Under the pieces are notes generated by a model. It was given only the letters and a program-made list of their open reading frames with translations. It was not told the origin of the DNA and did not search any database. Positions 16,891 through 27,373 of a stretch of DNA of 64,000 bases are shown here, piece by piece. This stretch comes from Aquimarina sp. Aq78 (GTDB lineage: Bacteria; Bacteroidota; Bacteroidia; Flavobacteriales; Flavobacteriaceae). Both the position numbers and the translations under genes were made by a program. The stretch covers positions 62,001 through 126,000 of the forward strand of contig NZ_OMKA01000026.1 of the NCBI RefSeq assembly GCF_900299525.1, written 5' to 3'. Positions within the stretch are counted from its first letter, which is position 1. Each line of letters begins with the position of its first letter.

Positions 16891-17811
16891 TTAAAACAAT
16901 AATATTGTAAACGGAATCAGGATGAATACCCAAATATTTATCTCTTTAGCAAATTGATGATAATTCATTTCGAGATATGTAGTGCCAATAAGAGAAAGAG
17001 GTGTTGCTATAAAAAACAGCTCAGAAGTATCCTTTTTTGGTGCAATGGCTGCTACTACAATCGCCACAATTAAATAGATGATAACAACTCGCAATATAGG
17101 TTTTGTATTTGCTGTTTTTCTACCAAATTTGATAAGGTAGATTGAAAAAAAGAATACAATACAAATAGATATTATTCCTACAGAGAAAAGATGTTCTTTT
17201 ATAAAGTATGTCTGAAATGAAAATGATATCGGATCAATATAGGTGACAATTGCAAAAAACGAATCATAAAACAACAGTGTAAAACAATTTGCGAATACGT
17301 AGATCATACTAACCCCAATAAAAGGAATAATCCAGTTTCTATAGTTTTTCGGATCGAAAAATAGTATCCCCAAAAAAACCAAAATAATAAACCCAATACT
17401 CCAAAAATAAGCTAACGAAGCCAAGCCGATAAAGATTGATGCATTAAAGATTTTGGCTTTAATTTGTTTTTCATTTCGCAGATGTAGGATATTTTGTACT
17501 GCCAGTAATACAAATACGTTTGACAATAAAATAGGAAAACTGGTTAGAGAATTAGGTAATATCGCAGTAAGAAAAGCATACAAAAGTATTGTAAATGTAC
17601 CTTTATTGGTAAGGTCATTTTTTTGTGCTACAAAATTAAGGGCCAACATTGGTAAAATATACAAAAAAACACTAGCAGCAGTTAGTAAAACATGGCTGCT
17701 TTCGGTCTCAAAACCCTTTCTATAATGGGCAATGCCAAATAGTATACCCATATACAATGCCACAGCAATATAATTAATGGGTTTTGATTTACTAAAAAAG
17801 CTTGATAACAC
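16891..17811 (-). CDS. DUF6427 family membrane protein
   Basis: A 306-residue integral membrane protein with about nine to ten helices and no catalytic motif that I recognise. Position (next to DUF6341 and purD) and size fit the flavobacterial DUF6427 family. The start is GTG at 17811 with no in-frame ATG before it. Function unknown; the neighbourhood of LPS genes hints at the envelope. Confidence 0.7.
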   Translation of the reverse strand: MLSSFFSKSKPINYIAVALYMGILFGIAHYRKGFETESSHVLLTAASVFLYILPMLALNFVAQKNDLTNKGTFTILLYAFLTAILPNSLTSFPILLSNVFVLLAVQNILHLRNEKQIKAKIFNASIFIGLASLAYFWSIGFIILVFLGILFFDPKNYRNWIIPFIGVSMIYVFANCFTLLFYDSFFAIVTYIDPISFSFQTYFIKEHLFSVGIISICIVFFFSIYLIKFGRKTANTKPILRVVIIYLIVAIVVAAIAPKKDTSELFFIATPLSLIGTTYLEMNYHQFAKEINIWVFILIPFTILLF

Positions 17812-17823
17812 TACTATTTTTTA

Positions 17824-17831
17824 TATTTTTG
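17824..17831 (+). promoter_or_regulatory. Putative -7 box before the DUF6341 gene
   Basis: TATTTTTG followed by C on the plus strand matches TAnnTTTG. It lies 106 bp upstream of the DUF6341 start and would give a 5' UTR of about 100 nt. No clear -33 element. Confidence 0.35.
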
Positions 17832-17937
17832 CACCAGACAATAATATAGAATTGTCTATAGGTATTATTGAACTAATTTATAAAAAGTTTTTAGTTTACC
17901 GCTTTAGACTTTTTACAAAGAAAATATAGAACAAGTT

Positions 17938-18168
17938 ATGAAAGATTTTTTTGAAGTGATAGAATCCCTTTTTGTAGATATATTATTTATTCCTTTTGAT
18001 TGGTTTAGAGCATTAGAATTAGAAAACTGGTTTGGAGCTAATATGCTTAATTGGGCGTTTATGTTCATTGGTTTTGCTGCTTTTATATATTGGATGAAGG
18101 AATTAAAGAAATTTAATGACAATAATGAGGAGAATAGAGATCCTAAAGCACATTCTTTTTTAAACTAA
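17938..18168 (+). CDS. DUF6341 family small membrane protein
   Basis: A 76-residue protein with one clear membrane helix (about residues 33-54, NMLNWAFMFIGFAAFIYW) flanked by an aromatic amphipathic N-terminal part (IESLFVDILFIPFDWFRALE) and a charged C-terminal tail. This is the flavobacterial DUF6341 family, sometimes mislabelled uracil phosphoribosyltransferase; none of that enzyme's motifs are present. Divergent from DUF6427, convergent with purD. Function unknown. Confidence 0.8.
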   Translation: MKDFFEVIESLFVDILFIPFDWFRALELENWFGANMLNWAFMFIGFAAFIYWMKELKKFNDNNEENRDPKAHSFLN

Positions 18169-18220
18169 AACCTCGTCTGATCAAGAAGTAATTCTTGAGA
18201 TTTCAGATATTATAAATATT

Positions 18221-18258
18221 AAAAAAGCGTTTAATTTATATAAATTAAACGCTTTTTT
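18221..18258 (+). terminator. Bidirectional terminator between DUF6341 and purD
   Basis: A perfect 38-bp palindrome: AAAAAAGCGTTTAATTTAT and its complement, with A-run and T-run at the two ends. It serves the convergent DUF6341 and purD transcripts. Confidence 0.85.
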
Positions 18259-18286
18259 AATTGTCTTATGTGAGAGAGATGTTTTT

Positions 18287-19558
18287 TTATAAATCGAATC
18301 CTAGATCTTTTCTATAATACATCTTATCAAAATTAAGTTTTTCTATACTTTGGTACGATGTTTTAAGGGCCTTTCTAAAATCTTCATCTAATGATGTCAT
18401 AGCAATTACCCTTCCACCACTAGTTACTACTTTATCACCCTCTATAGATGTTCCTGCATGAAAAACAATAGAGTTTGTAATGGTATCTATACCTGTAATC
18501 TCTTTTCCTTTTTCATAAGCTTCTGGATATCCACCAGAAACAGTTACTATGGTAGCTGCACTTCGTTCATCTAATTCGAGATTGATCTTATCCAGCGATT
18601 GATCTCCGACATGCTGAAACAATTGTACTAAATCTGTCTTCACTCTCGGTAGGACCGCTTCGGTTTCTGGGTCGCCCATACGTACATTATATTCGATCAC
18701 TTTTGGATCATCCCCTACTTTAATAAGCCCTATAAAAATAAAACCTTTATAATCTATATTTTCTTTTTCCAATCCTTGTACAGTAGGTTTAATAATACGC
18801 TCTTCAATTTTAGTCATAAGTGTATCATCTACAAAAGGAACTGGTGAGATCGCTCCCATACCCCCTGTATTTAACCCTGTATCTCCTTCTCCAATACGCT
18901 TGTAATCTTTGGCAGTTGGTAAGGTTAAATAATTTTTACCATCGGTAAGTACAAAAACACTAAGTTCTATTCCGTCAAGAAATTCTTCGATCACAACTTT
19001 TTCACTTGCTGCACCAAATTTTTTATTGGTTAACATGTTTTCAAGCTCAGTTTTAGCCTCATCTATATCCTGAAGAATTAATACTCCCTTTCCAGCGGCC
19101 AAACCATCAGCTTTAAGCACATAGGGTGCCTGTAAAGTTTCTAAAAATCGCTTTCCATCATCAACAGTATCGGCAGTGAAGCTTTGATAAGCTGCTGTAG
19201 GTATATTGTGCCTGATTAAAAACTCTTTGGCATATTCTTTACTTCCTTCTAATTGTGCACCTTCTTTAGATGGACCAATAACTACAATATTTTTTAATTG
19301 GCTGTCTTCAGCAAAATAATCGCTTATCCCTTTTACCAAAGGATCTTCTGGGCCAACTACAACCATTTCAATGTTCTCTTGTAACACTAAGTCTTTGATC
19401 GCAGGAAAATCTGTAACTGCAATAGGCACATTAGTAGCTATACGAGCTGTTCCTGCATTACCAGGTGCTACAAATAAGGTGTCGCAAATAGGGCTTTGCA
19501 CAATTTTATAAGCAAATGTATGTTCTCTACCTCCTGATCCGAGTACTAAAATATTCAT
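18287..19558 (-). CDS. purD: Phosphoribosylamine-glycine ligase
   Basis: A 423-residue ATP-grasp enzyme that makes GAR from phosphoribosylamine, glycine and ATP, the second step of purine synthesis. Visible signatures are the N-terminal MNILVLGSGGREHTFA, the ATP-grasp region LKADGLAAGKGV (about residue 150), and the PurD signature IEYNVRMGDPETEAVLPR (about 285-302). Full length. It is transcribed alone, with a TATTTTTG box 29 bp upstream, and is downstream of the polysaccharide locus. Confidence 0.97.
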   Translation of the reverse strand: MNILVLGSGGREHTFAYKIVQSPICDTLFVAPGNAGTARIATNVPIAVTDFPAIKDLVLQENIEMVVVGPEDPLVKGISDYFAEDSQLKNIVVIGPSKEGAQLEGSKEYAKEFLIRHNIPTAAYQSFTADTVDDGKRFLETLQAPYVLKADGLAAGKGVLILQDIDEAKTELENMLTNKKFGAASEKVVIEEFLDGIELSVFVLTDGKNYLTLPTAKDYKRIGEGDTGLNTGGMGAISPVPFVDDTLMTKIEERIIKPTVQGLEKENIDYKGFIFIGLIKVGDDPKVIEYNVRMGDPETEAVLPRVKTDLVQLFQHVGDQSLDKINLELDERSAATIVTVSGGYPEAYEKGKEITGIDTITNSIVFHAGTSIEGDKVVTSGGRVIAMTSLDEDFRKALKTSYQSIEKLNFDKMYYRKDLGFDL

Positions 19559-19586
19559 GATTTATTATGGCTTATTTTTATGGGCT

Positions 19587-19594
19587 CAAAAATA
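19587..19594 (-). promoter_or_regulatory. Putative -7 box upstream of purD
   Basis: TATTTTTG on the minus strand matches the Bacteroidota -7 consensus and lies 29 bp before the purD ATG, giving a short leader. It suggests purD has its own promoter. Confidence 0.45.
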
Positions 19595-19716
19595 GTTTAT
19601 TCGTAGTTGTATAGCTAATTCTTTCTAGATAAAAACTCCTGCTTTTTATATGTGCTTCTCAAACTAATACTATCCTGCCATATAATAATCAGATGCCTTG
19701 ATATAATATTTTAATC

Positions 19717-20973
19717 TTATTCATTACCATCATTGCGAATAATCCTACTACTCAAAATACTTCTCTTTTTTAAAAGCAAAGGGGTAACAATAGAAAAGAA
19801 TACAATACCATTAAATCGAACTAACATAGATTCGAATACTAATGATATAAAAAGGATTAAAAAGACCGAAAACTCATTGCGACTCCTTTTCATACGCATT
19901 GCCAATACAACAAAAATACTAACCAAGACCCCAAATCCAACAATGCCTGTCTGTAAATATGTTTGCAAAAACTGATTGTGCGAATTATACTTACTCTTGT
20001 AATTAAGGGTGTAGTTTAATTCTTTATATTTTTCAATCAAAACATCGTTTGCATCTCCTGTTCCATAACCAAATATGGGTGCATCTTTAATCAATTTGAT
20101 ACTGGCATCCCATGACAATAGCCTTGATTTTTCTGCAGTTGTTGCGTCATAATATTCTTCTACATTACTAAAATCTTTTATTCTGGAATAAAAATCAGAT
20201 ACTCTGGGGTTATTCAAAAACAGTAGTAATCCCATCAAAAAAATAATACTCATAGTGTATTTCTTTTGCTTATCAGCAATGTCAAGAACTAATAGTATAG
20301 ACATTACAAACAAAATAAGATAGGCCGCAATTGAAGCTAATAAAAAAAGATATAGAAATAAGAGAATAACAATTACTAACTGTATTCGAGATTTCAACTT
20401 GTTTTTAAGGTAATAACTTAATACCAGCAGTATGTATATAGAAATATAATTAGCATTAACTGATCTTGAAAATAAAGATCCAACAAAAAAATAATGCCAA
20501 TTTTTTACAATTCCCTCTATAAACAAAAGGATTTCTATGTTTTCTCTTTCATCAATAATATGCCATATTAAGTTATCACCAGCCCTAAAAACATTAACAA
20601 AGAATGAAACAATTAACCCCATAAGTAAAAAGTCAAATAATCTTTTTACTGTAGTAGCATCTTCCTTAACAAATAGAAAAATTATAGGAAATAACAATAA
20701 TGAAAGGGATCGTTGTACCAAATCAAATCCACTGATCAAATTATCGGTGTAGATCAACCCCAAAGACATTACAATAAAATATAATGGAAAAAGCAATAAT
20801 GATTTATCCAGAATAAATTTTTTTTCGGATCTAAACATCATACCAATCCCAAAAATGATCGAAATTATAAAAAATGGAGTTGGGAGGTTGATACCTAATG
20901 GCAGTAAAAAAAAGGCAATATACAGGCTGTTCCAAAAGGTCATTACAACCCAATGATCTTCTTTATAAAACAT
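19717..20973 (-). CDS. O-antigen ligase/polymerase family protein (copy 1)
   Basis: A Wzy_C family membrane protein of 418 residues from the ATG at 20973, with about ten to twelve helices. The large periplasmic loop holds PIFGYGTGDANDVLI and YNSHNQFLQTYLQTGIVGF, the motif shared by WaaL ligases and Wzy polymerases. A GTG at 21009 would add 12 residues, but the ATG has an AGGCGACC sequence just before it. It is the last gene of the polysaccharide locus in the direction of transcription. Ligase versus polymerase cannot be decided from sequence. Confidence 0.85.
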   Translation of the reverse strand: MFYKEDHWVVMTFWNSLYIAFFLLPLGINLPTPFFIISIIFGIGMMFRSEKKFILDKSLLLFPLYFIVMSLGLIYTDNLISGFDLVQRSLSLLLFPIIFLFVKEDATTVKRLFDFLLMGLIVSFFVNVFRAGDNLIWHIIDERENIEILLFIEGIVKNWHYFFVGSLFSRSVNANYISIYILLVLSYYLKNKLKSRIQLVIVILLFLYLFLLASIAAYLILFVMSILLVLDIADKQKKYTMSIIFLMGLLLFLNNPRVSDFYSRIKDFSNVEEYYDATTAEKSRLLSWDASIKLIKDAPIFGYGTGDANDVLIEKYKELNYTLNYKSKYNSHNQFLQTYLQTGIVGFGVLVSIFVVLAMRMKRSRNEFSVFLILFISLVFESMLVRFNGIVFFSIVTPLLLKKRSILSSRIIRNDGNE

Positions 20974-21103
20974 TTTGGTCGCCTGGGTTATGATGTTAAC
21001 TAGTTGCACTTTTTATAAGATGTATTATGAGGTAGTTAACGTTTTTTTTGAATTTGTATTATCCATCACATTTATCAATAATACATATCATTAAAGAATG
21101 ATG

Positions 21104-22075
21104 TTATTGAAAATCTCTATGTTCGCTCTTTTGAAGTTCTTCTTCAGAAAATCCTCTAAAATAATCCAAAGTTAATTTCATTCCTTCAGATCTTCTTGTT
21201 CTTGGTTGCCAATCCAAAATTTCTTTTGCTCTACCAATATCAGGTTGTCGTTGCAATGGATCATCAATTGGTAGAGGTTTATAAATTACTTTTTGATGTG
21301 TCTCGGTAAGTTTTACAATTTCTTCAGCAAAATCTTTGATTTTAATCTCATCAGGGTTACCTATATTTATCGGGTATACATAATTACTAAAAAGCAACCT
21401 ATAAATTCCTTCTACAAGATCATCTACATAACAAAAAGATCGAGTTTGTAATCCATTACCAAATATAGTTAAATCTTCGCCTCTTAAAGCTTGTCCTATA
21501 AATGCGGGTACTACCCGACCATCATTTAATCGCATTCTGGGGCCATAGGTATTAAAAATACGAGCTATTCTAGTTTCTAAACCATGATAGGTATGATATG
21601 CCATTGTAATCGACTCCTGAAAACGTTTAGCTTCATCGTATACACCTCTAGGTCCAATAGCGTTTACATTACCATAATAATCTTCATTTTGTGGATGAAC
21701 TAAAGGATCACCATAAACCTCACTAGTCGATGCAATAAGAATTCTAGCGTTTTTTTCTTTTGCAAGGCCTAAAAGATTGTGTGTCCCTAAAGACCCTACT
21801 TTTAACGTTTGAATAGGAATCTTAAGATAGTCTATAGGACTAGCAGGAGATGCAAAATGTAATATATAATCTAATGCACCAGGAACATGAACAAATTTGG
21901 TTACATCATGATGATAGAACTCAAAATGTTTTAGCTTAAACAGGTGTTCAATATTTTTTAGTGTACCCGTGATTAGGTTATCCATACCGACCACGTGAAA
22001 ACCTTCTTTAATAAACCGATCACAGAGATGAGATCCCAAAAAACCAGCTGCTCCTGTAATTAAAACTTTTTGCAT
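21104..22075 (-). CDS. uxs: UDP-glucuronate decarboxylase (UDP-xylose synthase)
   Basis: A 323-residue extended SDR that converts UDP-glucuronate to UDP-xylose with NAD+. The Rossmann start is [18 protein letters not shown]. The catalytic Tyr-Lys pair is in GVYDEAKRF (about residue 145), with Ser/Glu in [30 protein letters not shown] is the family signature. It lies 2 bp after ugd, which supplies its substrate. Confidence 0.9.
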   Translation of the reverse strand: MQKVLITGAAGFLGSHLCDRFIKEGFHVVGMDNLITGTLKNIEHLFKLKHFEFYHHDVTKFVHVPGALDYILHFASPASPIDYLKIPIQTLKVGSLGTHNLLGLAKEKNARILIASTSEVYGDPLVHPQNEDYYGNVNAIGPRGVYDEAKRFQESITMAYHTYHGLETRIARIFNTYGPRMRLNDGRVVPAFIGQALRGEDLTIFGNGLQTRSFCYVDDLVEGIYRLLFSNYVYPINIGNPDEIKIKDFAEEIVKLTETHQKVIYKPLPIDDPLQRQPDIGRAKEILDWQPRTRRSEGMKLTLDYFRGFSEEELQKSEHRDFQ

Positions 22076-22077
22076 AG

Positions 22078-23391
22078 CTATAATTTAATATCTTTCCTCC
22101 CTATAGAAAAATAGGAAATCTCTTCTTTTTCGATATCAACAATATCATAAAGATTTCTTCCATCAAAAATCAATGGACATTTTAACCCTTCTTTTATTTT
22201 ATTGAAATCCGGAGTTCTAAAAATACTCCATTCTGTACAAATGATTAGCGCATCTGCATTCTGAACCGCTTCATACATGGTTGTAACCAAGTCAATCTTA
22301 TCTCCATATTTATCAGCTACATTTTTCATTGCCTCTGGATCAAATGCTTTAATCTTTACCCCTTCTTTTAACAATTCATCTATTAGATATAATGCAGGTG
22401 CTTCTCTAATATCATCTGTCTCTGGCTTAAAAGCTAATCCCCATATTGCAAATGTTTTGTTAGATAGATCGTTATCAAAATATGTATTGATTTTTGGTAA
22501 TAATGCAATTTTCTGACTATCATTGACTCTAATTACTGCATCCAGAATTTTAAAATCATATTCTGAATCTTTACCTGATTTATGAAGTGCTTTTACATCT
22601 TTCGGAAAGCAAGAACCTCCGTATCCTATACCTGGGAATAAAAAACGTTTTCCAATCCTAGAATCTGTCCCTATCCCTATTCTTACTTTATCAATATCTG
22701 CGCCAACTTTTTCGCAATAATTTGCAATTTCGTTCATAAAAGTAATCTTGGTCGCCAGAAAAGAATTTGCTGCATATTTAGTAAGTTCTGCAGATTTTTC
22801 ATCCATCACAATTATAGGGTTACCAGATCGTACAAAAGGCTTATATAATTTTTTCATAAGCTCTATCGCTCTATCTGAGCTTGATCCCACAACAATTCGC
22901 TCTGGTTTTAAAAAATCATCTACTGCAAAACCTTCTCTTAGAAACTCAGGGTTTGAAACTACATCAAAATCACATGTTGTATACTTTGCAATAGTGGTTC
23001 GAACTTTTTCTGCTGTCCCAACCGGAACAGTACTCTTATCTACTATTACCTTATACTCTTTGAGTAATTGTCCTATATCTCCTGCAACACCTAGTACATA
23101 AGATAAATCTGCAGAACCGTCTTCTTCTTCTGGAGTGGGTAACGCCAGAAAAATAATCTCACCATGTTCTAAACCTTCTTCAAGAGAAGTAGTAAATTTT
23201 AGCCTCCCAGCTTTGATATTTCTATCAAACAACATATCTAGATGTGGTTCATAGATAGGAACTTCCCCCATATTCAATTTTTGAACTTTACCCTTGTCTA
23301 TGTCAATACATACAACTTCATTTCCTGTCTCAGCAAGGCAAGTACCTGTGACCAACCCAACATATCCAGATCCTATTACTGATATTTTCAT
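22078..23391 (-). CDS. ugd: UDP-glucose 6-dehydrogenase
   Basis: A 437-residue enzyme that oxidises UDP-glucose to UDP-glucuronate with two NAD+. The N-terminal Rossmann motif is [10 protein letters not shown], the catalytic Cys is in [10 protein letters not shown] (about residue 260), and the C-terminal domain has [16 protein letters not shown]. Its ATG overlaps the WecA-like gene stop by 4 bp (ATGA), and it is followed by uxs, making a UDP-GlcA/UDP-Xyl supply pair. Activity on UDP-GlcNAc cannot be excluded and would matter for the diamino-uronate route. Confidence 0.93.
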   Translation of the reverse strand: MKISVIGSGYVGLVTGTCLAETGNEVVCIDIDKGKVQKLNMGEVPIYEPHLDMLFDRNIKAGRLKFTTSLEEGLEHGEIIFLALPTPEEEDGSADLSYVLGVAGDIGQLLKEYKVIVDKSTVPVGTAEKVRTTIAKYTTCDFDVVSNPEFLREGFAVDDFLKPERIVVGSSSDRAIELMKKLYKPFVRSGNPIIVMDEKSAELTKYAANSFLATKITFMNEIANYCEKVGADIDKVRIGIGTDSRIGKRFLFPGIGYGGSCFPKDVKALHKSGKDSEYDFKILDAVIRVNDSQKIALLPKINTYFDNDLSNKTFAIWGLAFKPETDDIREAPALYLIDELLKEGVKIKAFDPEAMKNVADKYGDKIDLVTTMYEAVQNADALIICTEWSIFRTPDFNKIKEGLKCPLIFDGRNLYDIVDIEKEEISYFSIGRKDIKL

Positions 23392-24533
23392 TTATTGTGT
23401 TTATCCTTTTTTGGTTTCAAATTTTCTTTCATGGCTTTTACTTTTCTTTTAAACAAAATCTTCTGCTTCAATGAAGTAAAATTATAATTAAACCTAAAGA
23501 AAATAAAACTCAAGATTATTACACTAACCAACAATATTATGAATAACCATAAATTCTTAGTAGTACTTCCAAGAATAATAAACAATACTACAAAAATTAG
23601 ATTAAACCCACCTATCAAATAACTAGCTTGTTTATGAGATAAACCCCAATAATCTATAAGGACGTGATGTGTATGATTCCGATCAGGTGAAAATGGGCTT
23701 TTCTTATTCGCAATTCTTATGGTAAAAACTCTAGCTGTATCAAAAAGTGGCACGATTAGAATACTTATTGCAATCAATGGAATATTTTCCAAAAAGAAAG
23801 GTAACTCGTTAGAAGAAGATGGTTTTAAAGCCAAAAACTTCAAAGTCATTACACTAATAATAAATCCAACAATTAGCGACCCTGTATCTCCCATAAATAT
23901 TTTTTTGGTTGATGACACATTGTATCCAAAAAAAGCAAGTAGGCAAGCATCTAAACTTATAGTTATCAAAGCATAAAAATATTCTTTGGTTAAATAAAAA
24001 ATAGTTGTGTAAATAATTAAAATAACTATTCCTACAATTGAGGCTAAACCATCAATCCCATCTATAAGATTATATGAATTTATTATTGTTACCATTATAA
24101 ATACAGCGATAAGAAAATAAATGTAATATGGTATTTCCTCTATGTTTAAAAAACCATTTAAGGAATGTATTGTAAAACCACTATTAGCAACAACAAAAGA
24201 GACCGCTGCAAGCTGTGCGATTAATTTAGAACCGGGTGACAAAACTACTAAATCATCCTTTAGCCCAATAATAAACAAAATGGTAAGTCCAGGAATGATA
24301 TGTATAATTTCACCGTTGGCATCCCAACTATTAATAAAGAATAAACCTATTATTAATGTATAGTAAAAAGCTACTCCTCCTAGACTAGGTGTTTGTATTT
24401 TATGAGAACTTCTTTCATTGGGAGCATCCATTAATCTCTTATATGAAACAACCCCAATAATTTTGGGTATCGTTAAATATGTCAACAAAAATGACCCTAT
24501 GAAAATTAATATTGCTGTTTCTAGAAAATTCAA
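23388..24533 (-). CDS. WecA/MraY-type undecaprenyl-phosphate sugar-1-P transferase
   Basis: A 381-residue polytopic membrane enzyme that starts glycan assembly by moving a HexNAc-1-phosphate from its UDP-sugar to undecaprenyl phosphate. Conserved loops are visible: SLGGVAF, the Asp pair IIGLKDD (about residue 92), NLIDGIDGLAS (about 155), MGDTGSLIVG (about 215) and RNHTHHVL. It has about eleven helices plus a basic C-terminal tail. The start is TTG at 24533, the only option. It is probably the first step for the polysaccharide encoded here. Confidence 0.92.
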   Translation of the reverse strand: MNFLETAILIFIGSFLLTYLTIPKIIGVVSYKRLMDAPNERSSHKIQTPSLGGVAFYYTLIIGLFFINSWDANGEIIHIIPGLTILFIIGLKDDLVVLSPGSKLIAQLAAVSFVVANSGFTIHSLNGFLNIEEIPYYIYFLIAVFIMVTIINSYNLIDGIDGLASIVGIVILIIYTTIFYLTKEYFYALITISLDACLLAFFGYNVSSTKKIFMGDTGSLIVGFIISVMTLKFLALKPSSSNELPFFLENIPLIAISILIVPLFDTARVFTIRIANKKSPFSPDRNHTHHVLIDYWGLSHKQASYLIGGFNLIFVVLFIILGSTTKNLWLFIILLVSVIILSFIFFRFNYNFTSLKQKILFKRKVKAMKENLKPKKDKHNK

Positions 24534-24588
24534 CTCATTATAGATTTTGAAAATATGGTAAAAGTAGAGAAAGTTTTTAGATTAAAAT

Positions 24589-25782
24589 TTAATCTTTAAT
24601 AAACATAAGCATTTTTTTTGCCAGATTTTTTCTGTCAAAATCCTTAATAACATTTTTAAAGTTTTCTTTATTTACTGGATTGTTTTTTAAAACTATGGTT
24701 TTTTCTAAAAAATCTTCTTCGTTTTCGGGCTCAAACGTTACTCCCACCATATAGTCTTCAATTAGCTTTTTAGTCTCTCCTTCAACTCCTAATAATATTG
24801 GTTTATGCATTGCACATAATTCAAAAATTTTTGAAGGAATTACATGTTTAAAAGTATCTGATTTTTTCAGGTTAACTAAAGCTATATCTAAAATAGAAAT
24901 ATAATCTACAACCTCTTTTTTTGAAACTGAAGGCAACATTGTAACATTATCTAATTTTAGTTCTTTTTTAAGTTGTAATAGTTCTTCTTTTTTTGCCCCA
25001 TCTCCCAAAAACAAAAAATGTATTTGCTTGTCTTCAATTTTTTGAGCACATTTTAATATAAAATCTAATGCATGTGCCATACCATGGGTTCCTATGTATC
25101 CAATTATTATTTTATTTTCTAAACGTAGTCGCTTTAATAATCCCGAGTTCTTTTCTATAGGGGCGAATAAATCTGAATTAACTCCATTTTTTACTACTTC
25201 TATTTTTGAACTTGGAACATTGTGTTTTTCAACTAAAATCTTCTTAAAAGAATTGGTTACCACCACAATTTTAGATGCATTTTTATACATTTTTTTTTCT
25301 AAAAATTCAAAAAAACGTATTGCAGGGTTTGTATTCATAGCGCCGACAGCTTTTATTGATTCAGGCCATAAATCTCTTACTTCCATAATCCATTTTTTGC
25401 GCTTCCAAAATGCTAGCCACCGACCCGAAATTGCTGTAAAAAACTGTGGTGAAGTAGCCACAATAAGGTCTGTTTTAATGAATAATCCAACAAGAAAAGA
25501 ACTTATCATAAAACTCATATAATCTAGGATTCTTTTCAAAAACCCTTTATTCGCAGATATGTATGTCCAAACACGGATAACTTTTATGCCATCTACTATT
25601 TCTTTTTGATACAATTTATTTTTATATCCTTCAAACACTTTTCCTTTTGGAAAATTTGGAGCACAAGTAATTATAGTAACATCTACGCCGTTTTTCACCC
25701 ATTCTCTACAATGCTCATAGGTTCTAGTTGCCGGAGCATTAACTTCTGGAGGAAAATTATCAGTCAGGAAAAGTAACTTCAT
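24589..25782 (-). CDS. Glycosyltransferase family 4 (WbuB-like)
   Basis: A 397-residue GT-B enzyme. The N-terminal LFLTDNFPPEVNAPATRTYE is typical of WbuB-like transferases; the C-terminal domain begins IIGYIGTHGMAHALDFIL (about residue 210) and contains VIPSKIFELCAMHKPIL. It probably adds a deoxy-amino sugar (WbuB in E. coli O26 adds N-acetylfucosamine), but the donor is not readable. It lies 7 bp after the heparinase-like gene and just before the WecA-like gene. Confidence 0.88.
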   Translation of the reverse strand: MKLLFLTDNFPPEVNAPATRTYEHCREWVKNGVDVTIITCAPNFPKGKVFEGYKNKLYQKEIVDGIKVIRVWTYISANKGFLKRILDYMSFMISSFLVGLFIKTDLIVATSPQFFTAISGRWLAFWKRKKWIMEVRDLWPESIKAVGAMNTNPAIRFFEFLEKKMYKNASKIVVVTNSFKKILVEKHNVPSSKIEVVKNGVNSDLFAPIEKNSGLLKRLRLENKIIIGYIGTHGMAHALDFILKCAQKIEDKQIHFLFLGDGAKKEELLQLKKELKLDNVTMLPSVSKKEVVDYISILDIALVNLKKSDTFKHVIPSKIFELCAMHKPILLGVEGETKKLIEDYMVGVTFEPENEEDFLEKTIVLKNNPVNKENFKNVIKDFDRKNLAKKMLMFIKD

Positions 25783-25789
25783 TATGTTT

Positions 25790-27373
25790 TTATATACTTA
25801 TAGTGGTCGACAAAGTGGTTTTAAAATACACTTTTATTTTTATTGCTATTTTTTTCTTATTAAATCCTAAAGCGTACTCGTAATTTTCTGTTTCGATATT
25901 CAATAAATTATTATCAAATTTTATTCCAATATTTTCATTTGGTAAATATACTTGAGCTGTTGAAATTTCTACTTCCTTTATATCAGGATGAAAATGAAAA
26001 AAAGCAACTTGCTCTTGCTCTGTCTCTTTTGAAATCACATCTGTAATAGTAATTGCAGATGTTTCAGGAAAAAACTTCCTAGTGTGTAAAAGACCAAGTT
26101 CATTATATCCATTATGGGTTGCTTCTATTTTGTACTTATCTTCTTTTAAGCTAATGACACTGGCTCGTTTTGCTACTCTAAAACCATCCCAAACCTTTGA
26201 TTGTTCATGTGAGCCAATCTTTACTGTATTATGACTCGCGGTTTGCCGTTCTTCTAATCTCAATTGATTTTTCTCATAAGTAGAGATCCCTAAATCTACA
26301 ATAACTGGTTTATCTTTTACATATAATTCAAAATTAAATGTATCAGAATGTGCATGACCAGGTTGATATTTTGGACCAATCTGACCTACATCTACAAAAA
26401 GTTCATACCTATCTTTCCTAAACATTCTATACCCTGATTCTGAAACTTTTATTTCACCCCATTGTAAACCTAAATAGGATCCATACACAAATAATTGATC
26501 TGATGATGGCGCTATATCATAAGTACTATCATTGACCATCGGAATGTTTCCATTACGATAGGTAACTCCTTGCAACCAAGAAAGCATTACAGTGACTTTC
26601 TCTTCTAAAAAAACCATCAATCTATCTTCTTTCCAAGGATTATTTTTTACAAGATTAATACAATCTAATAGGCGATGTAATAAAATCTGATGATACATGG
26701 GTGAAAGCTCAAAATGAGCGCCATCAGATAGTATTTGTTCAGACAATTCTTCAGTTAAAATTTGCTTTGCAATTTTGTACAAAACCTCATCTTTAAAGTA
26801 AAAGGCGCCAAATAATAATGAATATCCATTTTCGAGTAAATGATTTCCCAATAAATGATATTCTAAATTATGAATTAATGCTTGATAGTGATTATATAAT
26901 ACTTGATCAATATCTGCATCAGAAATGTTATTTTTTGATAAAAACTTAATCCAATTAATACCTCTTAACGAAATAGGATATGGTTCTTTTCCATCTTTTA
27001 AATTCTCTCCATTTTTCAAATAGTCTTTGATCAATTCCAGTCCTTCGCTTACACTAATTTCTTCTTGATTTAAAAAATCAAAATAATTTAAGTTATAGGT
27101 CCATAGTTTTCCGAAATTAGCATAATTCCAATCTATTTTATCTGTAAACTGATGCGATAAATTAAGAAAGATGAATCTCTTCTTTTTTGTAAAACTATTT
27201 GGATAAAAAAAAGAATCATTCCACTTTAAAGGTTCTATTTCTTTTTCTAATTTTTTGGCATAATCCCTTTTAAAAAACTTATTCCTAACCTTATAAAAAA
27301 CTTGATAGTAGACTTGTTTAAACTTAAGGTGCTTTACCGTATGTATGAGTAATACTAATTTACTTCTATCCAT
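25790..27373 (-). CDS. Heparinase II/III-family protein
   Basis: A 527-residue protein with the alpha/alpha-toroid (about 60-330) and beta-sandwich (about 350-525) layout of the heparinase II/III and alginate lyase group. Motifs include HLLGNHLLENGYSLLFGAF, PMYHQILLHRLLDCI and GHAHSDTFNFELYV with a likely catalytic His. No signal peptide, so it appears cytoplasmic. It overlaps the ADH-MocA fusion gene by 19 bp. This pair recurs in exopolysaccharide clusters; whether it is a lyase or an epimerase here is unknown. Confidence 0.82.
   Translation of the reverse strand: MDRSKLVLLIHTVKHLKFKQVYYQVFYKVRNKFFKRDYAKKLEKEIEPLKWNDSFFYPNSFTKKKRFIFLNLSHQFTDKIDWNYANFGKLWTYNLNYFDFLNQEEISVSEGLELIKDYLKNGENLKDGKEPYPISLRGINWIKFLSKNNISDADIDQVLYNHYQALIHNLEYHLLGNHLLENGYSLLFGAFYFKDEVLYKIAKQILTEELSEQILSDGAHFELSPMYHQILLHRLLDCINLVKNNPWKEDRLMVFLEEKVTVMLSWLQGVTYRNGNIPMVNDSTYDIAPSSDQLFVYGSYLGLQWGEIKVSESGYRMFRKDRYELFVDVGQIGPKYQPGHAHSDTFNFELYVKDKPVIVDLGISTYEKNQLRLEERQTASHNTVKIGSHEQSKVWDGFRVAKRASVISLKEDKYKIEATHNGYNELGLLHTRKFFPETSAITITDVISKETEQEQVAFFHFHPDIKEVEISTAQVYLPNENIGIKFDNNLLNIETENYEYALGFNKKKIAIKIKVYFKTTLSTTISI

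Noticed and set aside
17938..18168. Uracil phosphoribosyltransferase
   Set aside because: The 76-residue protein has a membrane helix and none of the PRPP-binding motifs; DUF6341 fits better.
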